In this document: positions 1 through 9,164 of the stretch, piece after piece
How positions within the stretch are numbered: the stretch's first letter is position 1
Layout of the letters: each line of letters begins with the position of its first letter
Assembly (NCBI GenBank): GCA_002709235.1
Contig: PAQI01000003.1
Location: 25,141 to 89,140, forward strand
Length of the DNA stretch: 64,000 nt
Direction: 5' to 3'
Source: Hirschia sp.
Lineage (GTDB): Bacteria > Pseudomonadota > Alphaproteobacteria > Caulobacterales > Hyphomonadaceae
Notes under the pieces: model-generated
Database searches by the model: none
What the model was told of the DNA's origin: nothing
What the model saw: the letters and a program-made list of their open reading frames with translations, nothing else
Position numbers and translations under genes: made by a program

Positions 1-202
1 ACACCTGGGTCAGGGAGCGCGCATAGGCCTCCAGCTCAGGCAACACACCGGAAACATAGGCAGCTCCTACCAATGCACCCATGGAAGCGCCGCAAACAAT
101 GTCAGGTTCGATGCCAGCTTCGTTCAGCACCTGAATGGCACCGATATGACACCAACCCCGCGCGCCACCGCTGCCCAGCGCCAGACCAATTTTCTGTTTC
201 AT
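1..202 (-). CDS. Patatin-like phospholipase (N-terminal part, runs off the left edge)
   Basis: Reading leftward from an ATG at 202, the protein begins MKQKIGLALGSGGARG, followed about 25 residues later by GASMG. These are the two N-terminal hallmarks of the patatin/RssA family: a glycine-rich oxyanion loop (GSGGARG) and a nucleophile elbow of the G-x-S-x-G type whose serine would be catalytic. The family hydrolyses acyl esters of phospholipids or lipids. The catalytic Asp (DGG/DGA motif) lies outside the window, so activity cannot be judged. The protein has no signal peptide, which fits the cytoplasmic RssA-like group. The next gene, tyrA, is on the same strand but ends about 155 bp upstream of this start. 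Confidence 0.85.
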   Translation of the reverse strand, partial: MKQKIGLALGSGGARGWCHIGAIQVLNEAGIEPDIVCGASMGALVGAAYVSGVLPELEAYARSLTQV

Positions 203-357
203 CTGCGATGCTCCGTCTCGTGGGCCTGCCAGTTCGGAATTTATTCACCACGAATAATGCTGCATCAACTCACGCCAAGAGCCATGCACAACTCACAGGC
301 CCAGGCCAAGCACTCACCTCGCGTCGCGCGCTGCGCGGTACGCCCGCCTGAGTGTGA

Positions 358-1314
358 TCAGTCCTGATCATCCCCGGGCTTGGTCACCCGGCCAAAGTCC
401 GGCACGTCGACATCCTGCCCCGCCTCGATGACCGAGCGACGAATGCTGCGTGCGCGGGTAAACAGATCATGCAACGCATCACCATCCGACCAGCGGATCG
501 CGCGTTGCAGGACGGCCAGGTCCTCGGAAAACCGTCCCAGCGTTTCCAGCACGGCTTCCTTGTTGTGCATGAAGATGTCGCGCCACATGGTCGGATCAGA
601 CGCCGCGATACGGGTGAAATCCCGAAACCCCCCAGCCGAAAACTTCACCACTTCGCCCTGCGTCACCTGCTCCATGTCTTCGGCAGTTGCAACGATATTG
701 TAAGCGATCAGATGCGGCAGATGCGAGGTGATAGACAACACCAGGTCATGGCGCTTGGTATCCATCAGTTCCACGGTTGAACCCAGGCGCTCCCAGAAGG
801 ATTTGAGACGCGCAACTTCTGCGTCATAGCCCTCGCCCTGTTCTTCCAGAGGCGTCAGGATACACCAGCGCCCCTTGAACAGGGTGGCAAAACCAGCAGC
901 AGGACCGGATTTTTCCGTTCCCGCAATCGGATGGCCCGGAATGACGTGGATGCGTGTATCTGCTGCCTGCATCATCTCCTGAGCCATCTCGCCCTTGACC
1001 GATCCGACATCCGACAACACCGCACCGGATTTCATCACAGGCGCACAGGCACGCGCCGCCGCCCCGATTGCACCCACAGGCACAGCCAGAACGACCAGAT
1101 CCGCATCCCGGCAAGCTGCCTCGACGGTCTCTCGCACATCTCCCAGATCCAGACGCGCGGCCTCCGCCCTCACATCCGGATCAAGGTCGCAGATCGACAC
1201 GTAGGAAACCGCACCAGTCTCACGCGCAGCCCGCGCCAGTGAGGAACCGATCAGGCCGGCACCAATCACTGCCAGCCGGGAATAGATGGGTTGATTTTCT
1301 TTGTTTTCAGTCAC
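358..1314 (-). CDS. tyrA: Prephenate/arogenate dehydrogenase
   Basis: The 318-aa protein has an N-terminal Rossmann fold with GAGLIGSS near residues 18-25 and a helical C-terminal domain typical of TyrA. It oxidatively decarboxylates prephenate (or arogenate) in tyrosine synthesis. The motif GHPIAGTEKSG is the conserved prephenate dehydrogenase loop, and SHLPHLIAY is the other family signature. There is no ACT or chorismate mutase fusion; a separate chorismate mutase lies two genes upstream. The start is GTG at 1314, overlapping the TGA of hisC in a GTGA, so the two genes should be translationally coupled. Substrate preference cannot be read from sequence alone. Confidence 0.95.
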   Translation of the reverse strand: MTENKENQPIYSRLAVIGAGLIGSSLARAARETGAVSYVSICDLDPDVRAEAARLDLGDVRETVEAACRDADLVVLAVPVGAIGAAARACAPVMKSGAVLSDVGSVKGEMAQEMMQAADTRIHVIPGHPIAGTEKSGPAAGFATLFKGRWCILTPLEEQGEGYDAEVARLKSFWERLGSTVELMDTKRHDLVLSITSHLPHLIAYNIVATAEDMEQVTQGEVVKFSAGGFRDFTRIAASDPTMWRDIFMHNKEAVLETLGRFSEDLAVLQRAIRWSDGDALHDLFTRARSIRRSVIEAGQDVDVPDFGRVTKPGDDQD

Positions 1315-2405
1315 TTGGAGCAGAACGCCTTCAATCCGGTCAACACGGCATCAACGCCTTCTTCATCGCCCACAGTGATCCGCAGATATTCCGGAAGGCC
1401 ATAGCCCGCAACAAGCCGCACGGAAACGCCATGATCGGTTTCCAGATAGCTGGCTGCCGCCTTGGCTTCTTCAGCTGAACCAAACCTTGCGAGAAGGAAA
1501 TTCGCAACACTCTCGACCACTTCAAGGCCCAGGGCGCGAATACCGTCTGTCAGCTTCTCCAGCCCCTCAGCGTTCACCCGCAGGGATTTTTCAACGAAAT
1601 CGGTATCAGCCAGCGCTGCAATACCTGCCACTTGCGCAACAGCGGACACATTGAAGGGCCCGCGCACACGATTGATGGCGTCGATTACATGCTCAGGCCC
1701 ATAGCCCCAGCCCAGTCGCAATGCTGCCAGCCCGTGGATCTTGGAGAATGTCCGCGTCATCAGCACATTGTCGAACTCGGACGCCAGCTCGATACCAGCA
1801 GCATAATCATTGCGGCTCACATATTCCGCATAGGCCGCATCGAGCACCAGAAGCACTGATTTGGGCAGACCGGCATGCAGGCGGCGCACCTCTTCTACCG
1901 ACAGATATGTGCCAGTCGGATTGTTCGGATTGGCCAGAAAGACGATCTTCGTACGCTCATCGACCAGCGCCAGCATGGCATCGACATCGGCTTTCAGCTC
2001 TGGCGTATCTGCGGCAAACCGCGTTTGCGCACCCGATTGCTGCGCCACCAGCTGATAGACGAGAAACCCATATGCTGATTGCACGATATTGTCGCCGGCG
2101 GTCAGGAAAGCCCTCGCCAGCAGCTGGAATATCTCATCGGAACCGGCCCCACATACAAGCCGGGCCTTGTCCAGACCATAGCGCCTGGAAATGGCAGCTT
2201 TCAGCTGGGCACAATTACCATCGGGATAAATCTCCATATGCGCCGTCGCGGCCTGCACGGCATCCCTTGCAGCCTGCGAACATCCCAACGGATTTTCATT
2301 GGAGGCAAGCTTGTAGACCTTGCCCTCGCGCGCAGGAGGCGCGTGGCCGGGAACGTAAGGCGAGATTTCCAAAACCTGCGGCAGGGGTTCAGGACGAACG
2401 GTCAT
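1311..2405 (-). CDS. hisC: Histidinol-phosphate/aromatic aminotransferase
   Basis: The 364-aa protein is a fold-type I PLP aminotransferase of the HisC family. The visible signatures are SNENPLG near residue 35, the NPNNPTG loop near 159-165, DAAYAEY near 189-195, and the PLP lysine in TFSKIHGLA (K222). The family converts imidazole acetol phosphate to histidinol phosphate, and many alphaproteobacterial members also transaminate aromatic amino acids. Its position between chorismate mutase and tyrA on one strand suggests that the aromatic role matters here, with phenylpyruvate, hydroxyphenylpyruvate or prephenate as substrate. It overlaps tyrA by 4 bp and follows chorismate mutase by 48 bp. 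Confidence 0.93.
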   Translation of the reverse strand: MTVRPEPLPQVLEISPYVPGHAPPAREGKVYKLASNENPLGCSQAARDAVQAATAHMEIYPDGNCAQLKAAISRRYGLDKARLVCGAGSDEIFQLLARAFLTAGDNIVQSAYGFLVYQLVAQQSGAQTRFAADTPELKADVDAMLALVDERTKIVFLANPNNPTGTYLSVEEVRRLHAGLPKSVLLVLDAAYAEYVSRNDYAAGIELASEFDNVLMTRTFSKIHGLAALRLGWGYGPEHVIDAINRVRGPFNVSAVAQVAGIAALADTDFVEKSLRVNAEGLEKLTDGIRALGLEVVESVANFLLARFGSAEEAKAAASYLETDHGVSVRLVAGYGLPEYLRITVGDEEGVDAVLTGLKAFCSK

Positions 2406-2453
2406 GGCGAAGTTTTCCTTGTCTTCACAACGCCGGACAGTCCCGACGCGGCG

Positions 2454-3248
2454 TTACGTCCCTGACGTCGCATGCGACAGGATTCCGATAACGCGTAATC
2501 CGTCTAGCCCGTTGGTACGCAGCTCCGCAAGTCGTGGATCGTTCTCTTCGACGAATCCCGAGATGCGGATCAATGCCAGGGACCGCACACGCGCCGTCAC
2601 GCTGCCGGTAAATTCCATGTTGCGCATCAGGCGTTCGGCATCATGCATGTCATCATGACAGATCAGGATTGTGTCATCAGCGCCCGATGGTTCCAGCTTG
2701 CGTCGCGCCACTAGTGCCGCCTCCAGCTCGACATCGTCACCAGGAAGATTCGGCCAGCCCGCCAATATGCGCAGGTCGCTGAACCTGTCCTCGATCAAGG
2801 CAGGCCACCACTGACCCGCACCCGGCGTTTCCGGCCATGGCAGGCAAGCCACCAGCCCATCTCTCTCAATCACCATCTCCAGCGCCGTTCGCCAATCCAC
2901 TGCATGTTCCAGCGTGACGCCATAGCCAAAATAACCGCGCGCCGCATTGACCATGCGCTGCTCATCGCCCTGCGCAAAAGTTACGGTCCGCACGCCCTGA
3001 TAGGTCACACATTCGCCTATGAAGGCCCGGCAGAAACGGGCGATCGCATCGGGTGGGATATCGTCAGGCGAAGCATCAATGAAACGCCGGATATTCGCAG
3101 CATCGCCCGCAAGATTGGCCGTGATCTCGTTATCGCTGGCACCGCGCGCTTCCTGAAGTGCCCGGATCGCACGCAGACGACGCATGAACGCATCCACCAA
3201 TTGCCGGTCGGCGGCAGTAATTTCTGCTCTGATATATTCGTCTGACAT
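2454..3248 (-). CDS. Chorismate mutase (AroQ type) with long C-terminal extension
   Basis: The first 90 or so residues form an all-helical AroQ-type chorismate mutase domain. It has a conserved arginine-rich first helix (VDAFMRRLRAIRALQEARG) and a later helix around ARFCRAFIGECV. It would convert chorismate to prephenate, feeding tyrA two genes downstream. The remaining 170 residues show no recognisable prephenate dehydratase or ACT motif and may be a degenerate regulatory domain. The ATG at 3248 is chosen because it is preceded by a GGGGGCGAG purine-rich stretch; an in-frame GTG lies 15 bp further upstream. The gene is divergent from metX, with 145 bp between the two start codons. Confidence 0.8.
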   Translation of the reverse strand: MSDEYIRAEITAADRQLVDAFMRRLRAIRALQEARGASDNEITANLAGDAANIRRFIDASPDDIPPDAIARFCRAFIGECVTYQGVRTVTFAQGDEQRMVNAARGYFGYGVTLEHAVDWRTALEMVIERDGLVACLPWPETPGAGQWWPALIEDRFSDLRILAGWPNLPGDDVELEAALVARRKLEPSGADDTILICHDDMHDAERLMRNMEFTGSVTARVRSLALIRISGFVEENDPRLAELRTNGLDGLRVIGILSHATSGT

Positions 3249-3393
3249 GGTTCTCGCCCCCACTCTACACTACACAAAAACGACGCGAACTGAGTGATGT
3301 CCTGTCTGTCCATCCAAGCGCAACATTACAATGAGATCAAATTTCTCGTACACATAGCTTCTTTCCTTGCACCGATAGCGCTACTTACCCCGC

Positions 3394-4572
3394 ATGAGTT
3401 CTGTCAAAACACCTCAAAACGCCGAACAGCTGCGCATTGCCCGGATCACGGATTCGGGTGGACCGCTGCTGCTGGCCTGTGGCCAATCACTTGATGTGGT
3501 CGATATTGCCTATGAAACATGGGGCAAATTATCACCGAACAAGGACAATGTCGTGATTGTCTGCCATGCGCTGACAGGCGACCAGTATGCCGGCGGCGTC
3601 AACCCCATCACGGATCGCCCGGCCTGGTGGCCCCGCATGATCGGCCCTGGACTGCCGATCGATACCAATCGCTTTTTCGTGATCGCCACCAATGTCCTGG
3701 GTGGATGCATGGGCTCGACCGGCCCTGCCTCCATCGGACCGGATGGCAAGGCATGGGGCGTGCGCTTTCCCACGCTGACCATTGCCGACATGGTGCGCGC
3801 GCAGATCAGACTGGTCGAAAGCCTGGGAATCGACCGCATCTTTGCAGCAATCGGCGGATCGATGGGCGGCATGCAGGTGCTGGAATGGGCGCGACAGTGG
3901 AAAGGCCGCGTAGCCGCCGCCATTCCCATCGCCTCGGCAGCGCGTCAATCTGCCCAGAATATCGGCTTCTATGAAGTCGGCCGTCAGGCCATCATGGCTG
4001 ACCCTGACTGGTGTGAAGGTGCCTATCTGGAAGCGGGCAAACGACCTGATCGCGGGCTCGCCGTCGCACGCATGGCAGCTCACATCACCTATGTTTCCGA
4101 AGAAGCGCTGAAGCAGAAATTCGACCGACGCCTGCAGGACCGTCAGGACTTCACCTTTGGCTTCGATGCCGATTTCCAGATCGAGAGCTATCTTCGTTAT
4201 CAAGGTGCCAGCTTTGTCGACCGGTTCGACGCAAACTCATATCTCTATATCACCCGCGCGATGGATTATTTTGACCTGTCGACCGAACATGAAGGCCAAC
4301 TCACACTGGCCTTTGACGGTGTTGATGCGCGGTTCTGCGTCTTTTCCTTTTCATCTGACTGGCACTATACGCCTGAAGAATCCAAGGCCATTGTGCGCGC
4401 CCTGAATGCGGCAAATGTCGAAGTCAGCTACGTAACCATCGAGACCAGCAAAGGGCATGATGCCTTCTTGCTGGACGAGCCGGAATTCGAGGCCGCCATG
4501 ACAGGCTTTATAAACGCGACAGCCGACGCATGCGGACTTGCGGCCGGACTTGTGGACGAACACGCAGGCTGA
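3394..4572 (+). CDS. metX: Homoserine O-acetyltransferase
   Basis: The 392-aa alpha/beta hydrolase-fold enzyme transfers an acetyl (possibly succinyl) group from acyl-CoA to homoserine, the committed step of methionine synthesis. The nucleophile elbow GGSMGG places the catalytic serine at S156. The acid D322 lies in [10 protein letters not shown] and the base H355 in KGHDAFLL. The N-terminal motif [11 protein letters not shown] is typical of MetX. metW follows after 10 bp, the usual alphaproteobacterial metX-metW pair. No strong ribosome binding site is visible before the ATG at 3394. Acyl donor specificity depends on a few active-site residues and is not assigned here. Confidence 0.95.
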   Translation: MSSVKTPQNAEQLRIARITDSGGPLLLACGQSLDVVDIAYETWGKLSPNKDNVVIVCHALTGDQYAGGVNPITDRPAWWPRMIGPGLPIDTNRFFVIATNVLGGCMGSTGPASIGPDGKAWGVRFPTLTIADMVRAQIRLVESLGIDRIFAAIGGSMGGMQVLEWARQWKGRVAAAIPIASAARQSAQNIGFYEVGRQAIMADPDWCEGAYLEAGKRPDRGLAVARMAAHITYVSEEALKQKFDRRLQDRQDFTFGFDADFQIESYLRYQGASFVDRFDANSYLYITRAMDYFDLSTEHEGQLTLAFDGVDARFCVFSFSSDWHYTPEESKAIVRALNAANVEVSYVTIETSKGHDAFLLDEPEFEAAMTGFINATADACGLAAGLVDEHAG

Positions 4573-4582
4573 GGGTGCACCG

Positions 4583-5215
4583 ATGAGCAATTCTGCGGGC
4601 GCGCCCCGTTTTCGTCGCGCCGACCATACGGCAATTGCAAAATATCTGCAGGAGGGCGATCGCGTCCTGGATGTTGGCTGCGGTGACGGCCAGTTGATGG
4701 AATTGCTGAAATCGGAACGACGCGCCCGATGTCAGGGGCTGGAAATTTCCCAGCGCGGCGTCAACCGATGCGTCGCGAAAGGATTGTCGGTTGTTCAGGG
4801 CGACGCGGATATCGACCTGCCCGTCTATCCTGACAATGCCTTTGACTGCGCGATCCTGTCCAAGACCATCCAGGAAATGGGCCGACCCGCTTTCGTCCTG
4901 GGTGAACTGTCACGCATTGCCCATCGCCTGATCATCACATTCAGGAATTACGGCCATTGGCGCGCGCGCTGGTCACTGTTGACGACAGGGCGCACCCCTG
5001 TCCTGGGCGGGCGAACAAGCTGGTATGCAGAAGGCCCACAACGCCAGTGCACGGTCAGCGACATGGCAGATCTGGCAGACGAACTTGGTCTCAAACTGGT
5101 CGACTGCCAATCGGTATCAGACCCGGACAAAGCCAATAGCAGCCTGTTCTGGATCAATCTGTTGAGCGAGGATGTGGTGATGGTCCTGGAAAAATCGTCA
5201 GACAGCAGCTCTTGA
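4583..5215 (+). CDS. metW: Methionine biosynthesis protein MetW (SAM-dependent methyltransferase fold)
   Basis: The 210-aa protein carries the class I methyltransferase glycine loop VLDVGCGDGQL near the N terminus. It then has the MetW-type signatures LEISQRGVNRCVAKGLSVV and LSKTIQEM. MetW partners MetX in many alphaproteobacteria and is needed for efficient homoserine acylation, although its own reaction is uncertain. The ATG at 4583, 10 bp after the metX stop and preceded by a GAGGGT element, gives the standard length; a longer in-frame start would lie inside metX. Co-transcription with metX is very likely. Confidence 0.93.
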   Translation: MSNSAGAPRFRRADHTAIAKYLQEGDRVLDVGCGDGQLMELLKSERRARCQGLEISQRGVNRCVAKGLSVVQGDADIDLPVYPDNAFDCAILSKTIQEMGRPAFVLGELSRIAHRLIITFRNYGHWRARWSLLTTGRTPVLGGRTSWYAEGPQRQCTVSDMADLADELGLKLVDCQSVSDPDKANSSLFWINLLSEDVVMVLEKSSDSSS

Positions 5216-5268
5216 AGCCCACAGGTCCCAAGCCAAGCGCCACAAATTTTCAAACGGACAGCACGGAT

Positions 5269-5294
5269 GCCGGACCAGATAAATCTGGCCCGGC
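5269..5294. terminator. Hairpin between convergent metW and PII gene
   Basis: An 11-bp imperfect stem (GCCGG and CCAGAT arms pairing with ATCTGG and CCGGC, one mismatch) closes a very short loop in the 125-bp convergent gap. There is no clear T tract on either side, so it may be a processing or weak termination structure. Confidence 0.35.
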
Positions 5295-5340
5295 AATCAT
5301 GTCATAGGGTGGTCATTCAGACCTGATCGTCAGTAGTCGA

Positions 5341-5685
5341 TCAGGAACCGATTGCCGCTGCGTCTCGCTCTCCGGTACGGATGCGAACTGCGGTTTCAAG
5401 GTCAACCACGAAGATCTTGCCATCACCGATCTTGTTGGTGTTGGCAGCAGCGGAGACAGAATCGATCACTTTTTCGACCATGTCGGTCGCTACAGCGATC
5501 TCGATCTTCACCTTTGGAAGCAGGCGGACTTCATATTCCGCACCGCGATAGACTTCAGTCTTGCCGTGCTGACGGCCATAACCGCGCACTTCAGAGACTG
5601 TGATGCCCGATACGCCGATTTCGGATACCGAATCCAGCACCGCGTCGAGGCGGCTCGGCTTGAACACTGCCGTTACTAATTTCAT
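5341..5685 (-). CDS. PII family nitrogen regulator (GlnB/GlnK)
   Basis: The 114-aa protein has the full PII pattern. The T-loop contains YRGAEYEVRLLPK with the conserved uridylylation tyrosine Y51, and the C-terminal nucleotide-binding signature is GDGKIFV followed by RIRTGE. It would sense 2-oxoglutarate and ATP/ADP and control nitrogen metabolism enzymes or an ammonium channel. The MKLVTAV start and the C terminus look slightly closer to GlnK than to GlnB. However, no amtB is adjacent, which is unusual for glnK; the downstream neighbour is the convergent metW. A GGAGAGAGGG ribosome binding site precedes the ATG. No sigma-54 promoter was seen upstream. Confidence 0.93.
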   Translation of the reverse strand: MKLVTAVFKPSRLDAVLDSVSEIGVSGITVSEVRGYGRQHGKTEVYRGAEYEVRLLPKVKIEIAVATDMVEKVIDSVSAAANTNKIGDGKIFVVDLETAVRIRTGERDAAAIGS

Positions 5686-5756
5686 TTCCCTCTCTCCTGT
5701 TTCCTTTTGGAGTTATTCATTAATCTACATGAGAAGCCTACCGACCAGAAGTGTTG

Positions 5757-6560
5757 TCAGTCAGAAGGCTCCAATTCTCGTTCTCGCGCTTTTTCGAGGC
5801 GATTGGCCGTTCGTTGCGACCGCGATTGAGGCGCCGCAGCCCCCTGAGTCGCCATTACGGACTTGGCGCGCGCCGGATCAACGCGCTTGGCTTCAGCCTT
5901 CGGATCAATATACAGCCGCTTGACGGCCTCAACCATCATCACACCGCCAAAGCCGGGCCAGCCTTTCTCGCCGGTACGTTCCCAGGTTTCCGCTGCCTTG
6001 GTGATAAAGGCCAGATTGGCAGGTGGCGCATATAGCGCACGTGCCCATGCCGTTGGCTGAAACATGGCGTCACGCAGCAGCGAAGACAATTGCGCACGCG
6101 AATAAGGTCGCCCATGCCCAAATGGTGTAGACTCCGCACGGGCCCATAATCCCGACCGATTGGCCACAACCACCAGAATCCGCCCCTCCGGAGCCGTTAC
6201 CCGCCAGAGTTCACGCAACATTCGTGTCGGGCTGTCAGCTTCTTCAAGTGCATGCACAATCAGCGTGCGATCAAACATTGCATCCGGAAATGGCAGACGC
6301 TCTTCATCCACCAGCACAGTCGCATTGGCACCTTCAGAAGGCCAAGGGGCCACGCCCTGCGCTGCGGGTGCTGCGCTTACGACGCGGCGGGCATGAGGTG
6401 TCAGACGTTGCAGATAAATCTCGGACTGACCAAGCCCCAGCACATCCATATCATCGGCGTGAGGCCAGACCGCGCTGATGCGCCTGTCAATCATGCGAGC
6501 CGCCGCCTCACCCAGAGGCGACCTGTAAAATCGCTGCAAAGTTTCTATATCAACTCTCAA
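5757..6560 (-). CDS. Class I SAM-dependent methyltransferase (methyltransferase type 11-like)
   Basis: The 267-aa protein contains a degenerate SAM-binding region (VLGLGQSEIYLQRL near residue 40). It is followed by the type 11 features LPFPDAMFDRTLIVHALEEAD and LRELWRVTAPEGRILVV. The final 40 residues are a basic, disordered tail. The substrate is unknown. In many alphaproteobacteria a gene of this type lies divergent from gloB, as here, with 80 bp between the start codons, but no functional link has been established. The PII gene follows on the same strand after 71 bp. Confidence 0.8.
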   Translation of the reverse strand: MRVDIETLQRFYRSPLGEAAARMIDRRISAVWPHADDMDVLGLGQSEIYLQRLTPHARRVVSAAPAAQGVAPWPSEGANATVLVDEERLPFPDAMFDRTLIVHALEEADSPTRMLRELWRVTAPEGRILVVVANRSGLWARAESTPFGHGRPYSRAQLSSLLRDAMFQPTAWARALYAPPANLAFITKAAETWERTGEKGWPGFGGVMMVEAVKRLYIDPKAEAKRVDPARAKSVMATQGAAAPQSRSQRTANRLEKARERELEPSD

Positions 6561-6640
6561 GCGAGACTCGCCTCTCCATACAAATCGAACTTATGCTTAG
6601 ACAAACTTTTCCGTCAAAACCGCAAGCTGGATCACGAACT

Positions 6641-7426
6641 ATGCCCAACCCCTCCCAAAACGCCCTTGAATTGAGCATGTTTTCCTGCCTAAGCGACAAT
6701 TATGGTTACTTAATCCACGATCCGGTCAGTGGCGAAACAGTCGCCATCGATACCCCGGATGCGAACACTATACTCAAGGAAGCCGAGAAACGCGACTGGC
6801 GTCTCACCCAGATCTGGAACACGCACTGGCACCCTGACCATGCAGGCGGCAATGAAGCGATCAAGACCGCAACCGGCTGTCACATCAGCGGCCCCCAGGA
6901 AGTTGCATCCAAACTAGAGGCTCCTGTGGATAATGTGCTGTCGGGCGGCGAGGTTTTCAAGCTGGGCAGCCATGATGTCCACGTCCTGGCAACACCGGGT
7001 CATACGCTGGGCCATATCGTCTATCACATCCCGGATCAGAACATTGCCTTTGTCGGGGATACATTGTTCGCTTTGGGGTGTGGTCGGATGTTCGAAGGCC
7101 AGCCGGACATCTTCTGGAAAAGCCTGCAGAAGCTCAGGGACATGCCGGATGATACGAAGATCTATTGCGCCCATGAATATACACAAGCCAACCTGGCCTT
7201 TGCGCTGAGCGTCGACCCGGACAATCCCGATCTTCAGGCCTATGGCGAAACCATCAATGACAAGCGCGGCAGAGGTGAGCCAACCATACCCGCCACTCTG
7301 GGCACGGAAAAACGCGCCAACCCTTTCCTGCGGGCCGACATCACGGACATGCAATCACGCATGACAGGGGGCATGGACGCCGTTGCGACATTTGCCGAAC
7401 TGCGCAAGCGCAAGGACAATTTCTAG
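6641..7426 (+). CDS. gloB: Hydroxyacylglutathione hydrolase (glyoxalase II)
   Basis: The 261-aa metallo-beta-lactamase fold enzyme hydrolyses S-lactoylglutathione to lactate and glutathione, completing methylglyoxal detoxification. The binuclear metal motif THWHPDH (H62, H64, D66, H67 from this start) is intact. The other ligands appear in ATPGHTLGH, FVGDTLF and the C-terminal CAHEYT. The C-terminal helical domain KRANPFLR is the glutathione-binding signature of this family. The ATG at 6641 gives the normal length; an upstream ATG at 6593 would add 16 unconserved residues. The gene faces away from the methyltransferase. Confidence 0.95.
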   Translation: MPNPSQNALELSMFSCLSDNYGYLIHDPVSGETVAIDTPDANTILKEAEKRDWRLTQIWNTHWHPDHAGGNEAIKTATGCHISGPQEVASKLEAPVDNVLSGGEVFKLGSHDVHVLATPGHTLGHIVYHIPDQNIAFVGDTLFALGCGRMFEGQPDIFWKSLQKLRDMPDDTKIYCAHEYTQANLAFALSVDPDNPDLQAYGETINDKRGRGEPTIPATLGTEKRANPFLRADITDMQSRMTGGMDAVATFAELRKRKDNF

Positions 7427-7440
7427 AACGCATTCGCCTT

Positions 7441-8220
7441 TCAGGAACGGTGCCCGTTCAGACTGATCGCAAGGGCGATGGCTTCAGAAGAAGGGCGTCC
7501 AGCAAAGCCTTCATGCGGGGCGACGCCAATCGACAAGACACCTTCTTCGCAATAGACGAATGCGCCTTTGGAAAACACGATCCTGACACCTGTCAGCTCT
7601 GAGGCAAATTTCGAATTGGCCCGGCGAAAGCCGCGCTCTGCATTGGATAGCGCATCTTCAGCCCAATTTGCATATTGCCTCAGCTCCGGCTCGATGGAGA
7701 TGGCGATATCATGGCCGATCTTCTGGGCCAGCATTTCGGCAGATCCGGCAATACGCTCATCCAGATCGCCTGAATATTCCGGCAGGCCGAGCGGATCACT
7801 GCGTTCATCCAGTCCCGCGGGGCTGCCATGTGCATCTCCCGGTGTGAACAATATGACATTGCCCAGCTCGGTTACTTTCATCACATTGCGACCGACATCA
7901 TTCTTGAGGAATTCATCGCCGCGCTGCGCATTCGAGGCCGACAGAACGATGACTTCGCTGACATCTTCATATTTCAACAGGGGATATGGCCCGGTCCGAT
8001 CAAGCGTGAAACTTCGTCCGCTCGCAGCATCCGTATAGCGCGCACTGGGATGGCGTGGGGCAACCTGCGCATTCAGCAGGGATACGAGATCTGCGTTGGC
8101 GCGTTCCGATTGAGGATCTTCAGCAAGCGCTGGTGCAGCAACACTACCCACAGCAAACGCAGCGATTCCTGCAGAGAACACGATCGGTGAGGAAGATGAC
8201 AAGTTTTTCATGACGCCCAT
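7441..8220 (-). CDS. Secreted hypothetical protein (resembles DUF4908)
   Basis: The 259-aa protein has an N-terminal signal peptide ending near VAAPALA before the acidic mature sequence starting EDPQ, so it is exported to the periplasm. The mature part has no enzymatic motif that I recognise. Length and pattern resemble the DUF4908 family, described mainly from Caulobacter and Hyphomonas relatives; this is a recollection of the family, not a search result. Two starts are possible: ATG at 8220, or ATG at 8211, which gives a more standard signal peptide beginning MKNLSSSS. Neither has a clear ribosome binding site. Confidence 0.65.
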   Translation of the reverse strand: MGVMKNLSSSSPIVFSAGIAAFAVGSVAAPALAEDPQSERANADLVSLLNAQVAPRHPSARYTDAASGRSFTLDRTGPYPLLKYEDVSEVIVLSASNAQRGDEFLKNDVGRNVMKVTELGNVILFTPGDAHGSPAGLDERSDPLGLPEYSGDLDERIAGSAEMLAQKIGHDIAISIEPELRQYANWAEDALSNAERGFRRANSKFASELTGVRIVFSKGAFVYCEEGVLSIGVAPHEGFAGRPSSEAIALAISLNGHRS

Positions 8221-8334
8221 ATAGCACTTCGACTAGGGCGAATCTTGGGCGGAAATTCTGTTATCCGGTAAACAAACAGCGCCTGAATGTGGCGCTGCTC
8301 GTCATCCTGCATTCCTGTTGCAAAAACATCACTA

Positions 8335-9057
8335 TCAGGTGATGTATTGTGCCCCATTTGCGGTGAGCGTTGAACCGGTCATGAAAGCGGCGTCATCGGA
8401 CGCGAGAAACGCCACGCAACCGGCGATTTCCTCGGCCTTTCCCAGTCGGCCCATCGGAATGCCCGCAATGATACCATTCAGCACTTTTTCCGGCACGGCG
8501 GCGACCATGTCTGTATCCACATATCCGGGGCAGACCGTGTTGACAGTAATACCCTTGCGCGCGGTTTCCTGGGCCAGCGCCTTGGTGAAGCCGATGAGAC
8601 CCGCCTTTGCGGCTGAGTAATTGACCTGCCCCATCTGACCCTTCTGACCGTTGATGGACGAGATGTTGATGATACGTCCGAAATTGCGCTCACGCATGGA
8701 CTCAATAACGGCATGGCAGAGGTTGAACGCAGATGTGAGGTCCACGCGGATCACGTCATCCCACATTTCACGGGTCATCTTGTGCAGCATGGCGTCGCGC
8801 GTGATGCCGGCATTGTTCACCAAGACATCGACCGGGCCGAGCTTCTCGGTAATTGCCGCAATGCCTTCAGCGCAGGCATCATAGTCACCCACATCGAACT
8901 TGAAGACATCCACACCGATTTCCGCCGCACATTTCTGGGCAGCGTCATCATTGCCGGCATAATTGGCAGCGACCTTGTACCCATCCCTGGACAGACGCTC
9001 CGAAATTGCCCGGCCGATTCCGCGGGTTCCGCCTGTAACCAGTGCTACCTTGCTCAT
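8335..9057 (-). CDS. phaB: Acetoacetyl-CoA reductase
   Basis: The 240-aa short-chain dehydrogenase has the cofactor loop GGTRGIG (residues 9-15), NNAG near residue 81 and the catalytic triad S134-Y147-K151. Length and motifs such as GRIINISSINGQKGQMGQ and GFTKALAQE match PhaB. That enzyme reduces acetoacetyl-CoA to (R)-3-hydroxybutyryl-CoA for polyhydroxybutyrate synthesis. It is divergent from the PHB regulator gene phaR across a 287-bp spacer with three PhaR-like operators. The phaA-like thiolase is 48 kb away and phaC is not in the window. An alternative reading as FabG is less likely, given the motif set and context. Confidence 0.93.
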   Translation of the reverse strand: MSKVALVTGGTRGIGRAISERLSRDGYKVAANYAGNDDAAQKCAAEIGVDVFKFDVGDYDACAEGIAAITEKLGPVDVLVNNAGITRDAMLHKMTREMWDDVIRVDLTSAFNLCHAVIESMRERNFGRIINISSINGQKGQMGQVNYSAAKAGLIGFTKALAQETARKGITVNTVCPGYVDTDMVAAVPEKVLNGIIAGIPMGRLGKAEEIAGCVAFLASDDAAFMTGSTLTANGAQYIT

Positions 9058-9110
9058 TTTTACTCCCCTTTGTGCCCTTCGGCCTCACATTTCACGCGCT
9101 TCTGATCCAT

Positions 9111-9129
9111 TTTGTTGCAATGCAGCAAA
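9111..9129. promoter_or_regulatory. Candidate PhaR operator 1
   Basis: A near-perfect 19-bp palindrome, TTTGTTGCAATGCAGCAAA, with one mismatch between the arms. Its reverse complement contains CTGC-N3-GCAA, one base from the CTGC-N3-GCAG core described for PhaR in Paracoccus and Rhodobacter. It is the copy nearest the phaB start, about 54 bp upstream. Confidence 0.6.
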
Positions 9130-9164
9130 TTTGGGGCCCGCATGTCCTTATGCTACAGAAAATA

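Noticed and set aside
3264..3393. A possible SAM-II riboswitch before metX
   Set aside because: The metX leader is short and I do not see the conserved SAM-II stem and pseudoknot pattern, so no call was made.
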